Origin: Alphaproteobacteria bacterium
Lineage (GTDB): Bacteria > Pseudomonadota > Alphaproteobacteria > Caulobacterales > Caulobacteraceae
NCBI GenBank assembly: GCA_025359785.1
Contig: JANYET010000015.1
Location: 1 to 64,000, forward strand
Length of the DNA stretch: 64,000 nt
Reading direction: 5' to 3'
Shown piece after piece: positions 44,192 to 53,603 of this stretch. The position numbers and the translations under genes were made by a program. The notes below the pieces were generated by a model. It was not told where the DNA came from, did no database searches, and was given only the letters and a program-made list of their open reading frames with translations. How positions within the stretch are numbered: position 1 is the first letter of the stretch; every line of letters begins with the position of its first letter.

Positions 44192-44593
44192 ATGGGACCG
44201 TGGTTGCAACTGCCCGTCATCATCGGCCTTCTCACCATGCTGGTGGTGCTGGGCCTCGCCGTCGTCGTGCTTTGGAAGGTGGCCACCGGGGCCATCGACC
44301 TCACCTACCTGATCTCCGAGCCGGACAAGAAGGCCAGCCTTTCGCGCTTTCAGTTCCTGATCTTCACCTTCGTGGTCGCCGGCCTCTTCCTGCTGCTGTC
44401 GATCGAGAGCGGCACCTTCGTGGACATCCCGCCCAATGTCCTGCTGCTGCTGGGCATCAGCGGCGGCAGCTACGCGGTCTCCAAGGGGATCGCCGCCAGT
44501 GTGGCCAAGTCCAATCCCGCGACACAGAGCAAGGGCGCACCGGAAAATTCCGACGTCGCCCCGGTCCCGCCGGCGGCCGGACAAAATCAATGA
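44192..44593 (+). CDS. Small integral membrane protein B of a nuclease cassette
   Basis: The 133-residue protein has three likely helices: LPVIIGLLTMLVVLGLAVVV, FLIFTFVVAGLFLLLSI and VLLLLGISGGSYAVSKGIAA. The motif SRFQFLIFTFV followed by PPNVLLLLGISGGSYAVSKG is, as I recall, a conserved feature of small uncharacterised membrane proteins in diverse bacteria. A Pro/Ala-rich tail follows. Its TGA overlaps the ATG of the nuclease (ATGA), so the two are co-translated. The function is unknown. Confidence 0.75.
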   Translation: MGPWLQLPVIIGLLTMLVVLGLAVVVLWKVATGAIDLTYLISEPDKKASLSRFQFLIFTFVVAGLFLLLSIESGTFVDIPPNVLLLLGISGGSYAVSKGIAASVAKSNPATQSKGAPENSDVAPVPPAAGQNQ

Positions 44594-45495
44594 GACTCAT
44601 GACCTTGCGGCGGCTTCCCCTGGCCCCCGTGGCCTTGGCCCTCCTGGCCCTGGCGAGCGCGTCGCTTGCTCAGCCGGCCCCGGCGCCCGCGCCAAAAATC
44701 TCAACGGCCGCCGCCGCGACGGCCGCCAGTCCAGTTCAGGATCCCGCCGCGCTCAGCGCCTGCCTGGCGCGCTTCTCCGAGATCGGCGTGCCCCGCCACC
44801 GCGGGGACGGCGCGACCACGGGCTTGACCCTCTGCCGCCGCGGCTACGCGCTGTTCTACAATCTCGACAAGCACAATCCCGACTGGGTGATCGAGCGCCT
44901 GACGCCAGTCGAGCTCAAGGGCAAGGCCGTCCGCACCGACAAATTCCTCGCCGACCCTCTCGTGTCCGGCAGCGCGGAGAGCGGCGATTTCGACACCACC
45001 GGGTTCGACCGCGGCCACCAGGCCCCGGCCGGCGACGACCGCTTCGACCAGCAGGTCATGAACGAGACCTTCTACATGTCGAACATGTCGCCGCAGGTGG
45101 GCATCGGGTTCAATCGCGGCCAGTGGAAATATCTTGAAGAGGCGGTCCGCGCCTGGGTGCTGTGCGGTGGCCGGCCCGACGTGATCGTCATGACCGGCCC
45201 GATCTACGGCGACGGCAAACAGACCATCTCGGCGCGCAAGATCGCCGTGCCCCAGGGCTACTACAAGATCCTCTATGACGTGAAGACCACCCGGGCGGTC
45301 GGGTTTAAGCTGCTGAACCAGAAGTACGCCAAGACCGACCTGCAGACCTTCATCGTCCCCATCGCCCAGATCGAGGACGAGACCGGTCTGGACTTCTTCG
45401 CCGCCCTCAACCGGCGCAAACAGACCCAGCTCGAGACGCCCAAGGGCCTGCTCTGGGGCCACGACCAGGCCTGCGCCAACGCTCAGGGGGAATAG
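44590..45495 (+). CDS. Exported DNA/RNA non-specific endonuclease
   Basis: The ATG at 44590 overlaps the preceding stop and gives 301 residues. There is a signal peptide (LRRLPLAPVALALLALASASLAQP), an Ala/Pro linker, and then an Endonuclease_NS (beta-beta-alpha metal) domain. Its catalytic signature is FDRGHQAPAGD, with the general-base histidine and the metal-binding asparagine region NETFYMSNMSPQ further on. VMTGPIYGDG is also typical. It should cleave DNA and RNA in the periplasm or outside the cell with Mg2+. No immunity-inhibitor gene of a known type is adjacent. The two membrane proteins before it are the only coupled partners. Confidence 0.88.
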   Translation: MRLMTLRRLPLAPVALALLALASASLAQPAPAPAPKISTAAAATAASPVQDPAALSACLARFSEIGVPRHRGDGATTGLTLCRRGYALFYNLDKHNPDWVIERLTPVELKGKAVRTDKFLADPLVSGSAESGDFDTTGFDRGHQAPAGDDRFDQQVMNETFYMSNMSPQVGIGFNRGQWKYLEEAVRAWVLCGGRPDVIVMTGPIYGDGKQTISARKIAVPQGYYKILYDVKTTRAVGFKLLNQKYAKTDLQTFIVPIAQIEDETGLDFFAALNRRKQTQLETPKGLLWGHDQACANAQGE

Positions 45496-45544
45496 CGTCC
45501 GGCGAGACGCTGGCAAAGGGCGCGCCATCGGCTAGGCTCGCGGC

Positions 45545-47509
45545 ATGAAACGTCACGCCCAGCTCGCCGCCGCACTCGCCGCCGCCCCCGCCGCGCTCGC
45601 CCTGATCGCGCTGGTTCTCACCGCCGCGCCGGCCTCCGCCCAGCCGCCGCCGATGACGCCCGACATCCCGGCCCGGTTCGAGGCCCCGACGGCGCGCAAC
45701 GACTGGGTCAAGCGCACGGCGATGATCCCCATGCGCGATGGGGTCCGGCTCTACACCGTCATCGTCATGATGAAAGGCATCAAGGACGCTCCGATCCTGC
45801 TGACCCGGACGCCCTACAACGCCAAGAAGCGCGCCGAGCGCATCGCCTCGCCGCATATCGCCGGCGAACTGGCCCAGCTGGACGAGCCCTTCGTCACCGA
45901 CGGCTACATCCGGGTCTACCAGGACATCCGCGGCAAACATGGCTCCGAGGGCGAGTATGTGGTCACCCGGCCCCTGGTCGGACCGCTGAACACCAGCAAG
46001 GTCGATCACAGCACCGACACCTATGACACTATCGAGTGGCTGACCCGGAACGTGCCCGAGACCAACGGTCGGGTCGGCATGATCGGCTCGTCCTACGACG
46101 GCTTCACCACCCTGATGGGCCTGATCAATCCGCACCCGGCGCTGAAGGCCGCCGTGCCGCAGTCGGCCATGGTCGACGGCTGGATGGGAGACGACTTCTT
46201 CCACTACGGCGCCTTCCGCACCACCAACCTGGACTACTTCGCCCATCAGATGACGGCGCGGGGTGAAGGGTCTGATGTTCCCCGGGAATCGCTGGACGAC
46301 TACACCAATTTCCTGCGCGCCGGCTCGACGGACGACTACGCCCGGGCCGCTGGCCTCGACCAGATTCCCTACTACCGCAAGATGACTGAGCATGCGGCCT
46401 ACGACGACTTCTGGAGCCTGCAAGCCCTGGACAAGGAGATGGCCCGCCAGCCGTTGACGGTGCCGACCATGTGGGTGGGCGCCCTGTGGGACCAGGAGGA
46501 CATGTGGGGCACGATCCACGCCTATCTGGCCACCGAGCCCAAGGACGTGGGCAACACCATGAACTATCTGGTGCTAGGCCCCTGGCGGCATTCCGGCGTC
46601 AACTATGAACAGCGTCAGCTGGGCGCGCTGAAACTGCCCGGCGACACCGCCACCGAGTTCCGCATCAAGGTGCTGAAGCCCTTCCTGGACGAGCATCTGA
46701 AGACCAACGGCCCGAAGGCCAACACCCCGCCGGTGTTCATCTTCCGCACCGGCGATATGCAATGGGACCGCCTGGCCAAGTGGCCGCTGGCCTGCGAGAG
46801 CGGCTGCGGAGCCCGCATGAAGCCGCTCTACCTGCAGCCCGGCCAGGGCCTGGGTTTCGCCGCGCCGCCGGCCTCGGGCGCCGAATACGACGAATATGTC
46901 TCCGACCCCGCCAAGCCCGTGCCCTATGTGCGCCGGCCGGTCCGCGCGGACGACGGCGACCAATGGCGTTACTGGCTGACCACCGACCAGCGGCACGTGG
47001 ACGGCCGCACGGACGTGCTCACCTATTCGAGCGAGGTCCTCACCGCCCCGCTGCGCATCGCCGGAGCCCCCATCGTCAACCTGTTCGCCGCCACCAGCGG
47101 CACGGACTCGGACTGGGTGGTCAAGATCATCGACGTCTACCCCGACACCGTGCCCAGCCAGCTCGAGCTCGGCGGCTACGAACTGCCGATCGCCATGGAC
47201 ATCTTCCGCGGCCGCTACCGGGAGAGCTTCTCCGCGCCCCGGCCGATCCCGGCGGGCAAGGTGCAGAAGTACCGCTTCGTCCTGCCGACCGCGAACCACG
47301 TCTTCCTGCCGGGCCATCGGATCATGGTGCAGATTCAGTCGAGCTGGTTCCCGCTCTACGACCGCAATCCACAGACCTTCACGCCCAACATCTTCTTCGC
47401 CAAGCCGGCCGACTATGTGAAGGCGACCCAGCGGGTCTTCCACGCAGGCGCTCAGGCGACCAACATCGAACTACCGGTCGTCGAACTTTCCGGGGTCGAG
47501 GCGCATTGA
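45545..47509 (+). CDS. CocE/NonD family alpha/beta hydrolase (S15-type acylase)
   Basis: The 654-residue exported enzyme has a signal peptide (about 1-33), then the X-Pro dipeptidyl-peptidase S15 fold. MRDGVRLYTVIVMM opens the domain. The nucleophile serine is in GMIGSSYDGFTTL (about S182), GxSxxG type with a tyrosine after it as in alpha-amino-acid ester hydrolases and cocaine esterase. WRHSGVN contains the probable histidine. The C-terminal jelly roll (PepX_C) holds AGAPIVNLFAATSGTDSDWVVKIIDVYPD. Substrates may be beta-lactam-like esters, acyl amino acids or peptides. Confidence 0.9.
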   Translation: MKRHAQLAAALAAAPAALALIALVLTAAPASAQPPPMTPDIPARFEAPTARNDWVKRTAMIPMRDGVRLYTVIVMMKGIKDAPILLTRTPYNAKKRAERIASPHIAGELAQLDEPFVTDGYIRVYQDIRGKHGSEGEYVVTRPLVGPLNTSKVDHSTDTYDTIEWLTRNVPETNGRVGMIGSSYDGFTTLMGLINPHPALKAAVPQSAMVDGWMGDDFFHYGAFRTTNLDYFAHQMTARGEGSDVPRESLDDYTNFLRAGSTDDYARAAGLDQIPYYRKMTEHAAYDDFWSLQALDKEMARQPLTVPTMWVGALWDQEDMWGTIHAYLATEPKDVGNTMNYLVLGPWRHSGVNYEQRQLGALKLPGDTATEFRIKVLKPFLDEHLKTNGPKANTPPVFIFRTGDMQWDRLAKWPLACESGCGARMKPLYLQPGQGLGFAAPPASGAEYDEYVSDPAKPVPYVRRPVRADDGDQWRYWLTTDQRHVDGRTDVLTYSSEVLTAPLRIAGAPIVNLFAATSGTDSDWVVKIIDVYPDTVPSQLELGGYELPIAMDIFRGRYRESFSAPRPIPAGKVQKYRFVLPTANHVFLPGHRIMVQIQSSWFPLYDRNPQTFTPNIFFAKPADYVKATQRVFHAGAQATNIELPVVELSGVEAH

Positions 47510-47524
47510 TCGGTCGCGGCGGAT

Positions 47525-47552
47525 CGCTATGTTGCGCCCGCGCTGCATAGCG
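47525..47552 (+). promoter_or_regulatory. Inverted repeat CGCTATG-N14-CATAGCG before the RND operon
   Basis: Perfect 7-bp arms separated by 14 bases lie 15 bp past the hydrolase stop and 130 bp before the efflux adaptor start. It could be an operator for the efflux operon or a weak terminator of the hydrolase gene, since only GTTTGG follows. Confidence 0.35.
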
Positions 47553-47683
47553 GTTTGGCAACAATACGAAATGCTGGCGCCGTGTTTCCGATAGACGGTG
47601 GTGGCGCATGGCATTGCGGCATCGTGAGCCGGCTGTGTCTCCATCGACCCCCAGCGGGTTGCCCTTTGAATTAGGTCCCGCGG

Positions 47684-48883
47684 GTGCGTACCCAGATCAA
47701 GCTGTTTCATTTTCCTGCGCTGGCTCTGCTCGTCCTGCTTTCGGCCTGCGCCGCCAAACCCACCAAGCCCCCGCCGCGCACGCCCGAGGTCGGCTTCGTG
47801 GTGATGAAGGCCGAGACCGTGCCTTTGCAGATCGAGCTGGCCGGACGGACCAGCGCCTATGAGACCTCCGAGGTTCGGCCTCAGGTCACCGGCGTGATCA
47901 GGGCCCGCAAGTTCGTCGAGGGCAGCCTCGTGCGGCAGGGCCAGACCCTTTACGAGATCGACCCCAGCCTCTACCGCGTCGCCGTCACCCAGGCCCAGGC
48001 CAACGTCCAGAGCGCCGAGGCGACCGCGGCCTCCACCGCCGCCAAGGCGGCCCGCTACAAGCCGTTGGCCGACATCGAGGCCGTCTCCAAGCAGGACTAC
48101 GCCGACGCCCAGGCCGCCGCGCGACAATCGGCATCGAACGTCGCCCAGACCAAGGCCGCGCTCGAGACCGCGACGATCAATCTGCGCTTCACCACCGTGC
48201 CCGCGCCGATCACCGGCCGCATCGGCCGCTCGCTGGTCACCACGGGCGCCCTCGTCACGGTGGGCCAGGCCGCCTCGCTGACGTCGATCCAGCGGCTCGA
48301 CCCGATCTTCGTCGACATCCAGCAGTCCAGCGCCGACCTCGTGTCGCTGCGCCGCACGCTGGCCGCCGGTGGCGCCACGGCCTCCTCGACCGCCGTGACG
48401 CTGACCTTGGAAGACGGCTCCGACTACGGCCTGCCCGGCAAAGTGGAGTTCGCCGAGCCGGTCGTCGATCCGAACACCGGCACGGTCACCCTGCGCGCCA
48501 GTTTCCCCAATCCGGCCGGCCTGCTCCTGCCGGGGATGTATGTCCGCGCGCGGCTGTCCCAGGCGACGGCCCAGAACGCCATCCTGGTGCCGCAACAGGG
48601 CGTCGCGCGCGACCCGAAGGGGTCGGCGACGGTCTTCCTGGTCGGTCCGAACGGCAAGGCGATGCTCAGGACGATCACGGCCGAGCGCACGGTCGGCGAC
48701 AAGTGGCTGGTCACCGAAGGGCTGGCCCCCGGCGACAAGGTGATCACCGAAGGCCTCGACAAGGTGAAGCCGAACCAGCCGGTGCGTCCCGTGCCCGCCG
48801 GCTCCGCGCCGCGTCGTCCCGGCGGTCCGGGTGGCGGCCAGGGCGGCGGTCCCGATAGCGGCCACAACCGGCCGGGGCGCTAG
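47684..48883 (+). CDS. RND efflux periplasmic adaptor (AcrA/MexA-like)
   Basis: The 399-residue membrane-fusion protein begins at a GTG. Its N-terminus (FPALALLVLLSACAAKP) ends in the lipobox LSAC, so it is likely a lipoprotein. Lipoyl/HlyD parts are visible in TSEVRPQVTGVIRARKFVEGSLVRQGQTLYEID and APITGRIGRSLVTTGALV. An alpha-helical hairpin with Ala/Gln-rich heptads lies between. The beta-barrel contains LPGMYVRARL, and a Gly/Pro-rich tail ends the protein. It bridges the inner-membrane pump with the outer-membrane channel. It is first in a three-gene operon. Confidence 0.94.
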   Translation: MRTQIKLFHFPALALLVLLSACAAKPTKPPPRTPEVGFVVMKAETVPLQIELAGRTSAYETSEVRPQVTGVIRARKFVEGSLVRQGQTLYEIDPSLYRVAVTQAQANVQSAEATAASTAAKAARYKPLADIEAVSKQDYADAQAAARQSASNVAQTKAALETATINLRFTTVPAPITGRIGRSLVTTGALVTVGQAASLTSIQRLDPIFVDIQQSSADLVSLRRTLAAGGATASSTAVTLTLEDGSDYGLPGKVEFAEPVVDPNTGTVTLRASFPNPAGLLLPGMYVRARLSQATAQNAILVPQQGVARDPKGSATVFLVGPNGKAMLRTITAERTVGDKWLVTEGLAPGDKVITEGLDKVKPNQPVRPVPAGSAPRRPGGPGGGQGGGPDSGHNRPGR

Positions 48884-48889
48884 GCCCGC

Positions 48890-51800
48890 ATGATCTCGCG
48901 GATTTTCATCGATCGGCCGGTCTTCGCCTGGGTCATCGCGCTGGTCATCATGCTGGTGGGCCTGGGCGCAATCCGCAGCCTGCCGGTCGAGCAGTATCCC
49001 GATATCGCCCCGCCGCAGGTCAATATCCGCGCCGCCTATCCCGGCGCCTCGGCCGAGGTGATCGAAAACAGCGTCACCCAGGTCATTGAGCAGCAGCTCA
49101 CCGGCATCGACGGGATGATCTATTTCTCGTCGAACTCCGCTTCGACCGGCCAGGTCAATATCACGGTGACCTTCAAGAAGGGCACGAACCCGGACATCGC
49201 CCAGGTTCAGGTGCAGAACAAGGTGCAGCAGGCGCTTCCGCGGCTTCCCCAGGAAGTGCAGGCCCAAGGGCTCGGCGTCACCAAGGCCAACCCGGACTTC
49301 CTGCTGATCACCACCATCTACGACACCACCGACCGCGCCGTGAGCTCGGACATCGCCGACTATGTGGTGACCAATCTCCAGGAAAAGGTCGGCCGCCTGC
49401 CGGGGGTCGGCGACATCAATGTCTTCGGCGCGCCCTACGCCATGCGGATCTGGCTCGATCCGTTCAAGCTGGCCGCGGTCCGGGCCGTGCCGGGCGACGT
49501 GATCACCGCGATCCGCGAGCAGAATACTCAGGTCGCCGCCGGACAGATCGGCGGTCTGCCGTCGGCCGAAACCCAGATGCTGAGCGCCACGGTCACCGCC
49601 CACTCCCGGCTGACCACCCCCGAGCAATTTCGCAAAATCATCATCAAGACCAAGACCGACGGCTCGCGCGTCCTGCTGCAGGATGTCGCGCGGATCGAGC
49701 TCGGCAGCGAGAACTACGGTGTTATCAGCCGGCTGAACGGCCACCCCGCCGCGGGCATCGGGGTCAACCTGGCGCCGGGCGCCGATGCGTTGCAGACGGC
49801 CGACCTGGTCCGTGGCGCGGTCGCCGAACAGGCTAAAAGCTTCCCGCCCGGCTACCAGTACATCTTCCCCAACGACTCCACGGCCTTCATCAAGCTCTCG
49901 ATCCGCGAGGTCGTGCAGACCCTGGCCGAAGCCATCCTGCTGGTGGTCCTGGTGATGTTCGTCTTCCTGCAGAGCTGGCGCGCGACCCTGATCCCGGCGA
50001 TCGCCGTGCCGGTGGTGCTGCTGGGCACCTTCGGCGTCCTGGCGGCGTTCCACTACAGCATCAATGTGCTCACGCTGTTCGCCTTCGTGCTCTCCATCGG
50101 CCTGCTGGTCGACGACGCCATCGTGGTGGTCGAGAACGTCGAGCGGATCCTGCATGAGGAGCCGGGCATCTCGCCCCGCGAGGCGACGATCAAGTCGATG
50201 GGCCAGGTGCAGGGCGCCCTGATCGCCATCGCCCTGGTGCTCTCGGCGGTCTTCCTGCCCATGGCGTTTTTCGGCGGCTCGGTGGGGGTGATCTACCGCC
50301 AGTTCTCGGTCACCATCGTGTCGTCCATGGTGCTGTCGATCATCGTCGCCCTGGTGCTGTCGCCGGCGCTCGCCGCCACCCTGCTGCGGCGTCCCGGCGA
50401 GGAGCACCACAGCGGCAATTTCCTCGACCGTGCGCTGACCCGGTTCGGCGCCCGCTTCAACGCCGTCTTCAACGAGAACGCCCTTCGCTATCAGCGCGCG
50501 GTGGCCTGGGTGATCAGCAAGATGCGCCTGGCCCTGCTGGTCTATGCGGCGCTGGTGGTGGTGCTGATCGTCGTCTTCCTGAAGCTGCCCACCAGCTTCC
50601 TGCCATCCGAGGACCAAGGCACCGCGCAGATCCAGTACACCCTGCCGCCCGGCGCCACCGTGCCGCGGACGCTGGCGGCGGTGAAGGCCATCGAGCACTA
50701 CTTCCTGACCCAGGAAAAGGCCAACGTCGCGGCGGTCTATCCGGTGATCGGCCGTGGCAATTCCGGAACTGGCCAGAACGCCGGCTCTGGCTTCATCTCC
50801 TTCAAGCCCTGGTCCGAAAGGCGCGGCAAGGACAACGCGTCGGCGGCCATCACCCAGCGCGCCAGCCGCGCGATCGGCGGCCAGCTCCGCGACGTGCAGT
50901 TCTTCGCGCTCAACCCGCCGCCCGTACGCGGCCTGGGCCAGTCCAGCGGGTTCACCCTGGAGCTGCTCAACTCCGGCGGACTCAGCCGCCAGCAGTTCAA
51001 GGGGGCGATGAGGCAGGTTCTGAGCGAGGCGAAGAACGATCCCCTGCTGACCGGCGTCCGCCAGAATTCGCTCGATGACAATCCGACCCTCAGCGTGAAT
51101 ATCGACGAGGAGAAGGTCGGCGCGCTGGGCATTCCCCAGGCGCAGGTCGATCAGACCCTGACCGCCGCCTGGGGCGGGTCCTACGTCGGTGACTTCGTCG
51201 ATCGCGGGCGGGTGAAGCGGGTCTATGTGCAGGGCGATGCGCCTTACCGCAGCCGGCCGGAGGACCTGGCGACCTGGTTTGTCCGTGGCGCCAGCGGCGA
51301 GATGGCGCCCTTCTCGTCGTTTTCGCAGATCACCTGGGGCCAGGCGCCGGCGACACTCGGCCGTTTCAACGGCATCGCCAGCTACGAGATCCAGGGGGAC
51401 GCCGCCGAGGGCAAGTCCACCGGCGAGGCGATGGACCACATCGCGGCCATCGCCGCCAGGCTGCCCGGCGTGTCGGTCGCCTGGAGCGGGCTGTCCTATC
51501 AGGAGCGCCTGTCCGGCGGCCAGGCGCCACTGCTCTACGCGATCTCGCTGCTGGTCGTTTTCCTGTGCCTGGCGGCGCTCTACGAGAGCTGGTCCGTGCC
51601 GTTGGCGGTGATGCTGATCATTCCCCTGGGCCTGCTGGGCGCGGCCCTGGCGGTGTCGGCGCGGGGCCTCTCCAACGACGTCTATTTCCAGGTGGGCCTG
51701 CTCACCACCATCGGCCTGTCGGCCAAGAATGCGATCCTGATCATCGAGTTCGCGGAGGGCGCCGAGCGGCGGGGCATGAAGCCCTATGAAGCCGCGCTGG

Positions 51801-52063
51801 AGGGGGTGCGCCTGCGCCTGCGGCCGATCCTGATGACCAGCCTGTCGTTCATCTTCGGCGTCATGCCGCTGGCGATCTCCACCGGCGCCGGCGCGCAAAG
51901 CCGCATCGCCATCGGCACCGCGGTGATCGGCGGCATGATTTCGGCCACGGCGCTGGCGCTGTTCTTCGTGCCCATGTTCTTCGTCATGGTGCGGATGGTC
52001 TTCCGCAACCGCCACGCCCCGGACGAGGCTGCGCGCAAGGCGCGGCAGGCGGCGCCGGCATGA
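48890..52063 (+). CDS. RND multidrug efflux permease (AcrB/HAE1 type)
   Basis: The 1057-residue inner-membrane proton/drug antiporter has the HAE1 signatures ISRIFIDRPVFAWVIALVIM, LPVEQYPDIAPPQVNIRAAYPGAS (N-terminal loop), VLSIGLLVDDAIVVVENVER (helix 4 with the proton-relay aspartates D-D) and FNGIASYEIQGDAAEGKSTG. LLTTIGLSAKNAILIIEFAEG is in helix 10 with the relay lysine. The length is normal. It starts 6 bp after the adaptor stop, and its own stop overlaps the channel gene start (ATGA). The complex is a broad-specificity efflux pump. The natural substrate is unknown. Confidence 0.95.
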   Translation: MISRIFIDRPVFAWVIALVIMLVGLGAIRSLPVEQYPDIAPPQVNIRAAYPGASAEVIENSVTQVIEQQLTGIDGMIYFSSNSASTGQVNITVTFKKGTNPDIAQVQVQNKVQQALPRLPQEVQAQGLGVTKANPDFLLITTIYDTTDRAVSSDIADYVVTNLQEKVGRLPGVGDINVFGAPYAMRIWLDPFKLAAVRAVPGDVITAIREQNTQVAAGQIGGLPSAETQMLSATVTAHSRLTTPEQFRKIIIKTKTDGSRVLLQDVARIELGSENYGVISRLNGHPAAGIGVNLAPGADALQTADLVRGAVAEQAKSFPPGYQYIFPNDSTAFIKLSIREVVQTLAEAILLVVLVMFVFLQSWRATLIPAIAVPVVLLGTFGVLAAFHYSINVLTLFAFVLSIGLLVDDAIVVVENVERILHEEPGISPREATIKSMGQVQGALIAIALVLSAVFLPMAFFGGSVGVIYRQFSVTIVSSMVLSIIVALVLSPALAATLLRRPGEEHHSGNFLDRALTRFGARFNAVFNENALRYQRAVAWVISKMRLALLVYAALVVVLIVVFLKLPTSFLPSEDQGTAQIQYTLPPGATVPRTLAAVKAIEHYFLTQEKANVAAVYPVIGRGNSGTGQNAGSGFISFKPWSERRGKDNASAAITQRASRAIGGQLRDVQFFALNPPPVRGLGQSSGFTLELLNSGGLSRQQFKGAMRQVLSEAKNDPLLTGVRQNSLDDNPTLSVNIDEEKVGALGIPQAQVDQTLTAAWGGSYVGDFVDRGRVKRVYVQGDAPYRSRPEDLATWFVRGASGEMAPFSSFSQITWGQAPATLGRFNGIASYEIQGDAAEGKSTGEAMDHIAAIAARLPGVSVAWSGLSYQERLSGGQAPLLYAISLLVVFLCLAALYESWSVPLAVMLIIPLGLLGAALAVSARGLSNDVYFQVGLLTTIGLSAKNAILIIEFAEGAERRGMKPYEAALEGVRLRLRPILMTSLSFIFGVMPLAISTGAGAQSRIAIGTAVIGGMISATALALFFVPMFFVMVRMVFRNRHAPDEAARKARQAAPA

Positions 52064-53511
52064 GGTCTTTCCTCGCCATCCTGCTGGCCGGCGCGGCCCT
52101 GGCCGGCTGCACGCTTGAGCCCGCCTACCGTCGCCCGACGCCTTCGGTCCCGCAGACCTGGCCGGTGGGCGCCGCCTATCCGACGACCAGCGCGCCCGCC
52201 CTGCCCTCGGTCAGCTACCGCGACGTCTTCAAGGACCCGCATCTGCAGGCGATCATCGAGCGCGCCCTGGTCAATAACCGCGACCTGCAGATCGCCATGG
52301 CCAACGTCGCCATCGCCCGCTCGCAGTACCGGGTGCAGCGCGCCGCCCTGCTGCCGCGGGTCGGGATCGACGCCGGCGCCGCGGAGTTTCGCACCCGGTC
52401 GACCGCCGCCGCCAGCGGCGTCAACGGCGGTGTCAGCGGCCAGCGCAACACCACCCGCGCCTACACCGAAGACGTCGGCTTCTCGGCCTTCCAGATCGAC
52501 CTGTTCGGCCGCCTGCGCTCAGCCACCAAGGCGGCGCAACAGCAGTACCTGGCCAGCGACGCCGGCGCCCACGCCGCGCACCTGACGATCGTCTCCGAGG
52601 TCGCTGCGGCCTACCTCACCCTGGCCACCGACCGCACCCTGCTGACCATCGCGTCAGACACCGCGGCCAGCGCCCAGAAGAGTGTCGACCTCACCCGCGC
52701 CCGCCTGGTCGGGGGCATCGCGCCGCGCACCGATCTGCGTCAGGCCGAGACCGTCCTCGAACAGGCCAGATCCGACCTCGCCAACTTCACCACCTTCGTG
52801 GCCCAGGACCGCAACGCCCTGGAACTGCTGGTGGGCGCGCCGGTCGCCGACGCCGACCTGCCGGCCTCCATCGAAAGCGTCGAGGGTCTGCTGGGCGAAA
52901 TCCCGGCCGGTCTCGACAGCCGCATCCTGCTGCGTCGCCCCGATGTGGTGCAGGCCGAATACCGCCTGCGCGCCGCCAACGCGCAGATCGGCGTGGCGCG
53001 CGCCAACTTCTTCCCGACCATCAGCCTGACGGCCCTGGCTGGCGCGGCGAGCCCGGCGCTGGGCGCGCTGTTCAACGGGAACAACTTCAACTGGACCGTC
53101 TCAAGCGCGGCGTCGCAGACCCTGTTCGCCGGCGGCGCCAACCTGGCCACGCTGGCCCAGGCTCGCGGGCAGCGCGAGCTGACGCTGGCCCAGTACCAGC
53201 TGGCTATCGAGACGGCCTTCCGCGAGGTCTCCGACGCGCTCGCCCGGCGCGGCACGATCAACGACCAGATGGCGGCCCAGGACGCCCTGGTGGCGGCCGC
53301 CACCGACGCCTACGTCTTGGAAGAGGCCCGCTACCGCCAGGGCATCGACCCGTTCCTGAACAGCCTGACAAACCAGCGCACACTCTACGCCGCGCGTCGC
53401 ACCCAGGCCTCCACCCGCCTGCTGCGCGCCGACAGCCTGGTGGCGCTCTACCGCACCCTCGGCGGCGACCAGCTCATCGACACAGCCCTCGCCCGACCCC
53501 CCGCGCGCTGA
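52060..53511 (+). CDS. Outer-membrane efflux channel (NodT/OprM family lipoprotein)
   Basis: The 483-residue protein starts at an ATG overlapping the pump stop. The N-terminal lipobox LAGC (after FLAILLAGAALAGC) marks an outer-membrane lipoprotein. Two OEP repeats with long helices contain VNNRDLQIAMANVAIARSQYRVQRAALLP, IDLFGRLRSATKAAQQQYLA and LRLANAQIGVARANFFPTISLTALAG-like text. TQASTRLLRADSLVALYRTLGG near the end is typical of the NodT subgroup. It completes the tripartite pump. No regulator gene is adjacent. Confidence 0.94.
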   Translation: MRSFLAILLAGAALAGCTLEPAYRRPTPSVPQTWPVGAAYPTTSAPALPSVSYRDVFKDPHLQAIIERALVNNRDLQIAMANVAIARSQYRVQRAALLPRVGIDAGAAEFRTRSTAAASGVNGGVSGQRNTTRAYTEDVGFSAFQIDLFGRLRSATKAAQQQYLASDAGAHAAHLTIVSEVAAAYLTLATDRTLLTIASDTAASAQKSVDLTRARLVGGIAPRTDLRQAETVLEQARSDLANFTTFVAQDRNALELLVGAPVADADLPASIESVEGLLGEIPAGLDSRILLRRPDVVQAEYRLRAANAQIGVARANFFPTISLTALAGAASPALGALFNGNNFNWTVSSAASQTLFAGGANLATLAQARGQRELTLAQYQLAIETAFREVSDALARRGTINDQMAAQDALVAAATDAYVLEEARYRQGIDPFLNSLTNQRTLYAARRTQASTRLLRADSLVALYRTLGGDQLIDTALARPPAR

Positions 53512-53516
53512 CCTCC

Positions 53517-53548
53517 TGACCTTGGCGCACGCTGACCTTGGGGCACGC
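53517..53548. repeat. 16-bp tandem duplication
   Basis: TGACCTTGGCGCACGC is immediately followed by TGACCTTGGGGCACGC, one mismatch, in the gap between the efflux channel and the acyl-CoA dehydrogenase. It is probably a simple duplication. Confidence 0.8.
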
Positions 53549-53603
53549 TTGTCGTCGCGCGACAGCGGACTAAGATGTGCGCCGACAGAACGGGAGATGC
53601 GAC

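Noticed and set aside
47471-52015. 1514-codon minus-strand ORF antisense to the efflux operon
   Set aside because: It is His/Gly/Arg/Asp-rich low-information text in the complementary frame of the GC-rich AcrAB-like genes. No domain, signal or RBS is seen, and the plus-strand genes are unmistakable.
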